In this document: positions 1-11,900 of the stretch, piece after piece
Layout of the letters: each line of letters starts with the position of its first letter
Numbering within the stretch: the stretch's first letter is position 1
Source of the DNA: JAQTTT01 sp041652755
GTDB taxonomy: Archaea; Nanobdellota; Nanobdellia; Tiddalikarchaeales; Tiddalikarchaeaceae
DNA: 64,000 bases
Direction of reading: 5' to 3'
Assembly (NCBI GenBank): GCA_041652755.1
Contig: JBAZGS010000005.1
Location: 11,890 to 75,889 of the forward strand
The notes under the pieces: generated by a model
Told to the model about the DNA's origin: nothing
Seen by the model: only the letters and a program-made list of their open reading frames with translations
Database searches by the model: none
Made by a program: the position numbers and the translations under genes

Positions 1-3000
1 GATTTTTCTATAATGATTCCTTTATTGCTTGAACTTAGTTTATTATTTAATAAAGTTATGTTGTTTGAGTTTGAAATCTCTACTGCTTCGTCAAAGCCTT
101 CAATGTTGCAGTTAAGCAATGTGAATCTTTGGGTATTAATTCTTACTCCTGTCTTAAAACCTACTCCTATTAATGTTGAATTATTACAGTTTATTGTTGA
201 ATTGTAAGGCGCATCTATGAAATCATCATATCCATCTGATTCATAAGTTCCTGCGCAGACATTGTAGTAAGAATCAGCATTAAAATAATAGTTTCTTACT
301 AAAGGAAGGGTGTATTCGTCAAAATCGTTGCAGTCAATATCTTCACTTAAGCAGTTGCTTAAGTTTCCATAAGCTCCGAATCCGTCGCCATCATTGTCAA
401 CGCAGATGGATTGATTAACATTAAGGGTTAATGGCAAGTAATCATAAACTGAAGTTGATATACTATAATTAGTTTCTCCTATTCCATCACCATCAGTGTC
501 TTGCCCAGTATAATCACTGTAATAATTTCCTCCTTTACTTGCTCCACCTATAATATTTAATCCTGATGTTTTTGTTATGTTCCAATTGTTCATCTCAACT
601 GATTCATTAGTATAATTTAAGAATGGCTGTGATTCACAAGATTCGCACTCAACCACTCCTTCAAAGTCAGGTGCGCAAGTCATGTTTATTGAGTAATCAT
701 TGCCATCACCATTTGAAGTGTAAATCTCTTTGCAGAAATACTTGCAATCATACCTTTCATTATAATTATTTACATCTTCGCAGCTCTCAAAATCATAATA
801 TTCATTATCAAAGTAAAAAGTCATATTCCCTTCATACTCATCATCTGCTAGGAAGAATCCGAAACTGTGGTCTCCATTTATGTATCTTGATTTTATAACA
901 TCAGTTCTTGACAAGTAATAGTCATCATCAATAATTAAAAATTTCATGCCTCCATTGTTTCCTGAATAATTAACTCCCCCATAAATGAGCATGAATAGTG
1001 ATGCATTATATCCTGTCATGTAACCTTCATTATTGTCAATAGCATTATTTGGGTTTGACAAGTAGTTATTGTAAATTGTGTTGTTGTAGCTGTCAATTAC
1101 ATTTATTCCTGTTGAATTCATTATTCCATAATTAATATAAGGAGGATAAGCTAATCCTTCGCTGATATTTGCAAGCTCATTAAAGCATGACTCGTTCAGC
1201 AAGTAATCCTGGTTTTCTCCTTGCGCTATCCATAAATTGCAGGTGTAGTAGCATGGAATAGTTGTGCCATTTGGTGCTCCCATCATTTCAAGTATTGGAG
1301 CCCACCAAGCATCAACTTCGCTGCAATTATTGAAAGCTTGATTCATTAAAATAGTGGTATTTCCTATGTATCCTTCTGACATTAATGATAAATCTTGAAG
1401 TATTACAGTTAAATCCTCTGTTCCGTCAACAAAACTGCAGTCAGGTTCTATAAGTGCTTGAGTGTCTTCTTCAATCCAGCATTGAGGCTCTCCTCCGTAT
1501 TCAGTGAAAACGTTTTCTGGAATCAGCATTGTCATTCCTTGGCTTCCGAAGCTTTCTCCATCATAAGTGAAATATTGGTTGCTTATAGTGTATGCTGACT
1601 TGTTTGATGTTGCATTGTTTGAGTAAAACATTGAATTCTCTGCATCTTCAATAAGTATTGAATTATAACAATCAATGAAAGTGTTGTTGTAGATGTTATC
1701 ATTATATGAGTGGGATTCTATTCCATTAAGGCAGTCAGTGAAAGTGTTGTTGTAAGCTTCAGTCCTTGAATAAGTATTAATTCCTGTGTCAAATCCTCTT
1801 AAATTGCAGTTTTTCACAATGCTGTTTGATGAATGAGTCATCAGAAAATCAAGATTATAGCTTCCTATTATTAATGAGTTGTTGCAATCAAACGTTATCC
1901 ATTCATGGTCTAAAGATACGACTCTGCTTTCATCATAGTCTGAGATGTTGAAATAATACGTGTTTGTGCAAATAGTATATGTTGTGTTGTATTCATAATT
2001 TCCATAATAGAATGCTAAAGGAAATGTGTGATTATCAAAGTCATTGCAGTCTAAAAGGTCAGGGTATTCGCAGTCGCTTAAATTTCCATCTCCTCCAAAG
2101 CCGTCATTGTCAATGTCAATGCAGTTGCTTGTTGTCATAACTAAAGGCAAATAATCATAAGTTTCATCATTTATTTGGTAAGCCTCTTCTCCTATGAAAT
2201 CAGCTGTTGTGTCTTCTCCTTCATAGTCATTGTAGTAGTTTCCTCCAATGTAATACTTGCCTAAAATATTTGTTCCAAGAGTTTTTGTTAAATTGTAATG
2301 ATTGCCTGATGAATTGTCAACTACATTGTTTACAGTGTCAAAGTAATTGTTGAAGATTATATTATTTGTTGATGAGTCGTTTAATATTATTGCAGTGCTG
2401 TTCACAAAACCGTATCTAATATATGGAGGATAAGTTAATCCTTCAGTAATGTTAAACTCTTCATTGAAGCATGACTCATTCAGGGTGTAATCATTTCCTG
2501 CACCGTTAGCAAGGTATAGTACGCAGGCATAGTAGCAGTTTGCTATTCCTTCTCCTCCTTCTATATTTTCATTCCACCACTCCTCAAAGTCATTGCATGA
2601 TTCCATTTTTCTAGTTATAAGAAAAGTTGCATTGGCTGTGTTGTTTTCTCCTTCTCCGAAATCAACTTCAAGGAAGACTGCTGAAATATTTTTTGTTCCA
2701 TCAGGGCCGAATCCTGAAACAACAGTGTCATCTTCAATGATTAATTGCATTTCAGAATCTCTTTCCATAATATCTTCAGAACCTATGAATGCGAATAAGC
2801 TTTCAGCTCCAAGATACGTGGTTGATTGCGTGCTTGACAAATACTCATAACTGCCGCTTGAAATGAATCTGTTGCCATAAATCAATGAATTATTGGCATT
2901 TGATATAACAATTGGAACTGTAGTGTTTATGAAATTATTTAATATTATTGAAGCATTATTTGATTCTTCCATGCTTATTGCTTGGAATGAATTAGAAATA

Positions 3001-5921
3001 GTGTTGTTTTCAATCTCGAACCTTTGGGCATAATTAGCCCATATTACTGTCTGGTAATTGCTTATGTTGCAATTTTTAATGGTTGTATCACTTGTAATAT
3101 CAAATAATTCGCCTATTCCATCTCCAATTATGCTTGCACCATGGCAATCAAGGGTTATGTTTGAGCCATAAAACCTTATGCTTTTACCTGTTAATGTATA
3201 AGTTCCTGGGCAAACATTATAGATTGCACCTCCTGAACCAAAGCTTAATCCTTCAGCTAAAGGAATCATGTATTCATTTGAGTCATCGCAGTCAATAATT
3301 CCTGGATATTCACAGTAGCTTGTGTCACCATAAGCTCCGAATCCATCACTGTCATTATCATGACATATTACTTGAGTGTTAGTTAATGGCAAGTAATCAT
3401 ATTCTTCATCATTTATTTGGTAATAATTAGGGTAGTTGCTTATTCCATTTCCAGATGAATCAATTCCTGAGAAATCGCTGTAATAGTTTCCTCCTTTGCT
3501 TGCTCCCCCAATAATATTAGTTTCTGATAGTTCAGTAATATTGTAGTTGTTAAGATTAACAGAGAGGTTTATGTAATTTAGGAATGGCTGTGATTCACAA
3601 TATTCGCACTCAACCACTCCTTCTATGTCAGGCTCACAAGTTATATTTATTGAATAATCAAAGCCTTCGCCGTTTGAAGTGTAAATTTCTTTGCAGAAAT
3701 ATTTGCAATCATACCTTTCATCATAATTATTTACATCTTCGCAGCTCTCAAAATCATAATATTCATTGTCAAAGTAAAAAGTCATATTCCCTTCATACTC
3801 ATCTTCTGCTAGGAAGAATCCAAAGCTATGATCCCCATCTATGTATCTTGACTTTATAACACCAGTTCTTGATAAGTACTTGTCACGAGTTTCAAGCAAG
3901 AATGTTGTTGAATTCCAATTGCTACTATATTCTTGCCCATCATAGATGAACATGAAAAGTGATGCATTGTAGCCTGTCATGAATCCGGTGTTGTCATCTT
4001 CAACAGTTTCTGGGGTAGAGAAATAATTATTATACACTGTATTGTTGTAGCTATCAATGAATTCAAGGCTTGTTGAATTTATAACTCCATAATCTATAAA
4101 AGGAGGATAGTTTAATCCTTCAGTAATATTTGCTAATTCATTAAAGCATGACTCGTTCAGCAAGTAATCCTGGTTTTCTCCTTGCGCTATCCATAAATTG
4201 CAGGTGTAGTAGCATGGAATAGTTGTGCCATTTGGTGCTCCCATCATTTCAATAACTGGAGCCCACCAATCATCAACTTCTGAGCAATTATTAAATGCTT
4301 GATTCATTAAAATTGTGGTATTGCCTAAATACCCTCCTGAGACTAAGGATATGTCTTGAAGTATTACTGCTAAATCATCTGTTCCATCAACAAATGTGCA
4401 GTCAGGGCTTGTTAATGCCAGTGAATCTTCTGTAATCCAACAGTTTGCTTCTCCTCCATATTCAGTGAAAATGTTTTCAGGTATCAGCATTGTCATTCCT
4501 TGGCTTCCGAAGCTCTCTCCATCATAAGTGAAGTATTGGTTGCTTGCAGTGTATGCTGACTTATTTGATGCAAAACTGTTGGAATAAATTGTTGAGTTCT
4601 CAGTGTCCTGCAGATAAATTCCTTTGCTGCAATCAGTGAAATTATTGTTTGACACGTTAATGTTGCGGCTTTCCCCTTCAATTGCGTAATCACAATCAAT
4701 GAACTTGTTTGAATGAATAGTTATTTCTTGAGAGTAAGCATCTATTCCTATTTCGCATCCAATTAAGGTATTATTGTAAAAAGTGGTGTTGTAACCTGAA
4801 GAGAAAGCCCTTCTGAATCCTATAACTATGCTATTTTTAATGCATGATGAAGAGTCCCAAATACTAAGCAATTCATAACTTGATGAGCCGTAAATTGTTG
4901 AACCATTAAAATCAACAGTTAAAAATGGCGCTGAAACTATAATGTAATTATCATTTTCATAGCTGGAATCATTGAAATAATAAGTGTCAGTGCATATAGT
5001 GTAAGTTTCTTCTGAATCTTCAAAATAGTATCCTGGGAACAAAGGAAGTACGTATTCATTTGAGTCATTGCAGTCTAAAACATCCGGGTATTCGCAGTTT
5101 GACAGGTTCCCGCTGCCTCCGAAACCGTCGCCATCAATGTCAATGCATGCACTGCTCGTGTTTGCTAAAGGCAAGTAATCAAGGACTGCTCCAGTGTCAG
5201 GTATTGAATAATTCATAGGCTCATCCCCAATCATGTCACCTGTGGTGTCAATGCCGTAATAATTGCTGTAGTAATTGCCTCCAATGTAGGGTTTGCCAAT
5301 TATGTTCGTGCCTAAAGTCTTAGTAGTGTTCCAATTGTTAAGTGTTACATTGTATTCAATTGAATCAAGTCTTGGAGGGTAAGCGTAGCCTTCAGTTACA
5401 TTAAAGCTTCCTATGAAGCATGAATCATTAAATGAGTAATTAGTGTTAACACCATTATTGATGAATACACTATTACATAAGCTGTAGCATTCAAAGTTTT
5501 CCATGTTGTAAAATTCATTGTTAACATCAGAGCATGATTCAAAGCTGAAATAATCAGAATCATAGTATACTGTGAGATTGAAAACTGTGCCTTCTGAGGA
5601 TAATGAGCATAAAAAGACTCCGAAATTCATTGAACCCTCCATGTCTTCAGAGTCTAATATGTAATTATCATTTGAAATTGTTGAGCTTGAGCCAAAGAAA
5701 CCAGCATAAGAGTTGAATAAGTATAGGGTGAAATTATTGCTTGATGTTCCTGTGTAATTAATGCCTTCGTAGCTTATTGGGCTGAATGATGAGAAGTAAT
5801 CCGAAAAAGCTCCATCATTGTTATCAAAAGCTGGGTTTATTACATTGATAAAATTATTGTACAAAGAATTATTGGATGATTTCTGCATCACGAAACCGTA
5901 TGAAGGCAGTTCTCCATAACT
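1..5921 (-). repeat. 2961-bp higher-order repeat inside giant surface gene
   Basis: Two long units can be overlaid with an exact 2961-bp (987-codon) offset: 1177-1291 is identical to 4138-4252 over 115 nt, and ~595-900 matches ~3556-3861 with few changes. The offset is a multiple of three, so the repeat keeps the frame. Each unit holds one full and one shorter beta-helix/MopE-like module. Confidence 0.85.
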
Positions 5922-8900
5922 AATGCTTGGTGGGTAAGTTAGTCCTTCAGTCACGTTCACTAATTCATTATAGCATGACTCATTGAGGGTATAGTTTTGT
6001 CCAAAACCATTAGCAGTGTAAAGCACGCATGCATAATAGCAGTCAGGGTAACTGCCTGGAGGCATGCCCATTCCTGTAAGCTCGTTATCCCACCAGTCAT
6101 TTACAACACTGCAGTTATTTACTTCCATATCTGTTAAAAGTGTTGTATTTCCACCGAACCCTAATGATGATAAGTCATTTAGAACAACTGAAATATTTTT
6201 TGTTCCGTCAGCTCCGCAGTAGCTGATTATTCCTTCCTCATTTGAAATTTCGCATGGTTCGCTGTTTGTTTCAAAAATATTGCTGGGTATGTAAATTGTT
6301 ATTTCATCATTGTCATCAAAGATTGTTCCATTATAAGTCAGGTATTGATTTGAAGCATAATAGCCTGTTAATGAGCTGTTAATCCAGTTTGATTCAAAGG
6401 TTGAATTGCTGGTTTTTTCAATATTTAAAGCATAAAAGTTATCAATCAAATAATTGCCGCTTATTGTTGAATATGACAGGGAATCAATATTTATTGCTTC
6501 AGCACAATTCTTTATTGTATTATCTGTTATGCTAACAAAGCTTGTATAACTTGAATCTATTCCTGTTGAATAATTGCTGATTATGCAATTTTTTAATTCT
6601 GAATTATAGCTCCTGAATTCAATGAATTCTCCTTCTCCCTCACCTATCATTTCTGAATTATTGCAATCCAAAATTATATTATAGTTATCCACTTTAATGA
6701 CTTGGTCGTCATCTTCATTTTGAGTTAAATAGTAAGTGTCAAGGCATATTGTATAATTTCCAGGAGTTGAAATGATTAAGCCACTAAATAAAGGGAAAAC
6801 ATATTCATCTGAGTCATTGCAGTCTAAAGCATCCGGGTATTCGCAGTTTGACAGGTTCCCGCTGCTTCCGAAACCGTCGCCATCAAGGTCATAGCATACG
6901 CTGCTCGTGTTTGCAAGGGGCAAGTAGTCAAAAGTGCTTATTCTTCCAGAAAAATCAGTTATGTTGAATGTTGAAGGATTATTCCCTATTGAATCCCCGG
7001 TTGTGTCAACGCCGTAATAGTTGCTGTAGTAATTGCCTCCAATGTAGGGTTTGCCAATTATGTTCGTGCCTAAAGTTTTGGTGGTGTTCCAATAATTTAG
7101 CTCAAAATTCACTGCTTCATAATTAATATAAGGAGGATAAGTGTAGCCTTCAGTCACATTAAAGCTTCCTGTAAAGCATGATTCATTCAATAAATAATCT
7201 TCTCCTGCTCCTTGCGAAATGAACGCGTGATTGCATAGTTCAAAGCAGTCAAAGTCTTCCTCATTATTCAAGTCAGCTTCAGCATCGCTGCAATTATTCC
7301 AGTCATTATTGCTGCTGTCAAAGTAAATAGTTACAGCTCTTGGGATTCCATTTTTTGTATAATTAGCAACCATTACTCCAAAATCATTTATTCCAGTTAT
7401 ATAATTATCATCCAAAGAATAATCATCATTTACTATTTCATTGTAATCATCCATTTCGCCATTGCTTGAATAATACAAAAATGTTGTAAAATTATAGTAC
7501 TCGTCTCCAGTATAATCAACTCCATCATAGCTTATTGGGCTGAATGAGGTTAAGTAATAATAGAATGTCCCGTTATTGTCATCCTTTGCATTAATTACTG
7601 TATCTAAATAGTTGTTGTAAATAGTATTGCCTTGTGAGTGAATGGATACTATTCCATAAGTATTAATGGGTCCGTAATTCACATAAGGAGGATAAGTTAG
7701 CCCTTCAGTCACGTTCACTAATTCATTATAGCATGACTCATTGAGGGTATAGTTTTGTCCGAAACCATTGGCAGTGTAAAGCACGCATGCATAATAGCAT
7801 TTAGGGTAATATTCTGAAGGTATTAATCCTTGCAAGGTTTCATTCCACCAGTTATCAACTTCATCGCAATTATTAAAGTCAGTATTAAATATTAGTGTTG
7901 AATTCGAATTTTCATTATCTAATGAAGTTAAATCAATCAAAGTAAGAGACAAGTTTTGTGTTCCATTAATTCCTCCACTATTTACAATGTCTCCATCAAT
8001 TACAGTATAAGCGGGCTCGCCAATTGTTTCGAAAAAATTTATTGGAATAAAATAAGTTGCCAGCCCATTAGGAGATTTTCCTGCAAATATGGAGCCATCA
8101 TAAGTAATGTATTGGTTTGAAGCATAATAGCCTGTAAGTGAGCTGGTTATAATATTATTATATATTAAGCTGTTAGATGCTTCGTCTAAAAATATTCCTT
8201 GGGTGCAATCAGTAAGGGTGTTGTTGTAAACATTTAATTCATTGTCATCTAGGACTATTCCTTGTGAGCAGTTAATAATTGAATTATTGTAAACATTTGA
8301 GCTTCCTGCACTTACTTCAATGCCGATTTTGAAATTTTTCAAAACACAGTTTTTTACAGTAATGTTTGAATAGCTAAGGTCTATGAATTCCAAATAATTA
8401 TCTCCTGTTATTGTTGAGCCATTGCAGTCAAAAACAGCGTTTTCAGCATTAGTATTAATTGCAGTTTCATCATTTCCTAAATAAGCGAGTTCATAATTTC
8501 CTGGGCAAAGAGTGTAGTAAGCATTGTTTTCATCCAAATCTAATCCATAAGCAGCAGGCAAAATGTAAGGATTTGAGTCATTGCAATCTAAAACCTCAGG
8601 ATACAAACAGAATGACAGATTTCCAGTGCCTCCAAAACCATCTCCATCAAGGTCTATGCATTCTGAAAGGTTAAGCTCTCTTATTGTAATATTATTGCTG
8701 CATGATTTATCTCCTATTTCTGAACTGCTTAATGGGTAAGCGCAGACTTGCCAAGTATCGCCTACGTGGGTTTCATTGCTTATTATATTATTATCTTCTT
8801 CGAATAATGCATTAACTTGCTCTGCTGAAAGTGAAGAGTTGTAGATTCTAATATAGTCAATTGTTCCGTTGAAGAAATTATCAAAAGGAGTGATAAAAGG

Positions 8901-11900
8901 GTCATAAGTTGCTCCAATAACCATTGGCATGTCATTGTAAAGGCTTCCCTGATTGTAAGTGATGTTATATTCAACTTCCAAGTTGCCGTCAATGTAGATT
9001 TTTCCGCCATTCTCGGAGTCCCTGTCAAAAGTCGCAACTATGTGGTGCCATTCACTGTCATTTATTGAAGTGTTTGCGCAAAAAGTGTCAGTCATCCAGT
9101 CTCCATTTTTGTTTATCCTTGCAGCTATTGTTGTATTGCTTCCGCAGTAGCTTCCTCCTTTGACAATGTAAAGCCAAAACGAGCCCATTCCGGGAGTATA
9201 ATCGCTTTTGCCTATTATTACTTGGGTTGATTCTTCAGAATTTTCAGCTTTAATCATTGCTTCTATTGAGAAATCTTCAGCTCCAATATTGAAGTCTGAT
9301 GAAATATTAATATAATCATTTTCTCCATCAAAAGAATAAGTGCTATTTTGATACAATGCTCCGCTAACACTACCATCATAGTTTTGCGAGAATTCAGGAG
9401 TGAAAGTTTCATTGCTTTCTGAGTAGAATGGAAGGTTTATTATCTGCATTAATGAATCATTTTTGTACCATTCGTAAAGAAGCTCATCAGAATTAGAGTA
9501 TGAAACATTAACAATTAAATCTTCAGTTGTAAAATTAAGGTTGTCTTGAGTATAAATAGTTATTGAGTTAATTATTGGGCTTGTTTCTTCTTCAAGCAAA
9601 GCATAGATTGAGTGAGGGGTTAAATCATAAATTGCAATACTGTTTAGTTCAGGAAGGTATGTGAAATTCAAAGAATTCCATGAAGAATTTGAATACTCTA
9701 ATACTCTTAAGTCAGATTCATCAATATCCCCTAATTCATCATCATTCCAGCTAAAATAAATTGAATCTAATGTTATAGAATCATTCATCACTGAAATGTT
9801 CACAAACTTGTTAAGTGAAGTATATCCTGAAGGAATACTTATGTTTTGGTTCCATTTTAGTCCATAAGATTGGTAATCTGAAAAATAATCATTTATTGAA
9901 ATATTTGAAAAGCCGAACTCTTCATCAGAGTTTCCTATTATCACATTTTCAGCAATAAAATGCAGGTTTGAATCTTCAAGGCTTGAGTCAATAACTAAAT
10001 CTTTGTTGGTGTTGCCAAAGAAATGGGAGCCATAAATTGAAGTGTTTGAGTTTAAAATATATGCTCCATAATAATTATTTGAGTAACCATAACTCCCATA
10101 AATTGAATTATTGTAAGAGTTAAGCATGTAGATTCCGTAAAATCCTGAATCATAAGCTCTTGAATTAATTAGTATATTATCAAATGAAAGAAAGAAATAG
10201 ATTCCATAAATTGAGCTTGAGCTTGAGTTAAAGTCTTCAATCGTGTTTCCACCACTTGAGTCAATGAAAAGCCCTATTCCTGAATCATAAGCATAGTTGT
10301 GAGTGATTAAATTATTGCTAGGTCCAAGAATGTAAAGCCCATTATTTGAAGATGAGAAATTATTGTATGAAATATTTGTGTATTCAGTGTTTGATACAAG
10401 CATGTTTGTTTGCGAGTTCATGAGATTGTTTGAGTAAAATGAGCTATTGCTGCTGCTTAAAATATAAACATTCATTGAATCTGAATCATTGATTGTGTTA
10501 TTGTTCATGTTCACTTGAAAAGATGCGTTTACAAATACTCCTTGAGTCCAGCTAGAATTTATTAATGAATCATTTATTTCCACATAAGTTGAATTCTGGA
10601 TTATTATTCCTGAATAAGAGTCATGAATGTTGTTTAGGATTAATGCTGAATTGTTTGATTCATAAAGATGTATTCCATCCTGATTCGAGCTCATTAAATT
10701 GTTGTAAATTAAAGTGTTTTCGCTTGATACTATGTCTACTCCATAACCAGTATTGTCAGTTATGTTATTTGAGCTTAAGTTTAAGTTATTCGAATAGAAT
10801 GCAAGAAATCCTCTTCCTAAACCATTAGATACTAAGTTATTGTAAAACTTTGTGTCTTCGCAGTATTGCAGGTAAGCTGAATACTCTCCGTTGTCTATGA
10901 AATTATTGTTGTAGAAATTGTTTCCAAATCCTGTCTGCATAAGGATTCCGGAAATATTGCTTCCTTCAATAGTATTATTATATATATTACTGTCATTGAA
11001 GTTTGACAAATCAAAACCGTAATAATAACCCGACACATTGCATCCTGTTACTGTCACATTGCTGGCATTCTGAATCTTTATTCCCCTGTCATAAAATTGC
11101 CCTTCTGAAACAATGCTGTTTCCCTGGCAGTCAAGAACTACATCTGATGCATTTATGTAAATACATGAACCAATCCAATTAAAAGTCTCATTTCCTGAAA
11201 GTGAATCATTAAGAACATAATATCCTGAAGAATCTATATTGTAACAATTGTTAATATTTATTATAGAAGAGCATTCTCCTCCATCAGTTATTGACCAATT
11301 AAAAATCCCTATTAAAATATCATTTCTTGCGCTTTCTCCTAAACAATATATTGAATTGCCTGCATTAAAAATTACTGATGATTGAAGTGAAGGCAAGCTT
11401 GCCCAGCCAATTAATAAGCTATCATAATTTTCAATAGATAATTCTACTCCATTAAACATATTTTCCATGGTTGTAACACTTGAAACATTCCAAGAGCTCA
11501 GATTTTGATCAAATGGTGAAGCGCCAGTAAACATACCATTCATGTCAGTAATTTTCGAAGTATCCCAATCACCAATATCCTGATTAAAAGATGAAGCACC
11601 AGCAAACATTCCTATGGTAACTGTAACTTTTGAAGTATCCCAATTACCAATATCCTGATTAAAAACTGAAGCACCACTAAACATATAACTCATATATTGA
11701 ACATTTGAAGTATTCCAAGAACTCAAATCCTGATTGAAAGCTGCTGCACCACTAAACATACTGTTCATGTCAATAACTTTTGAAGTATCCCAATCACCAA
11801 TATCCTGATTAAAAACTGAAGCACCATTAAACATTCCATTCATTCCAATAACTTTTGAAATATTCCAATTGCTTATGTTCTGATTAAAAGATGAAGCACT

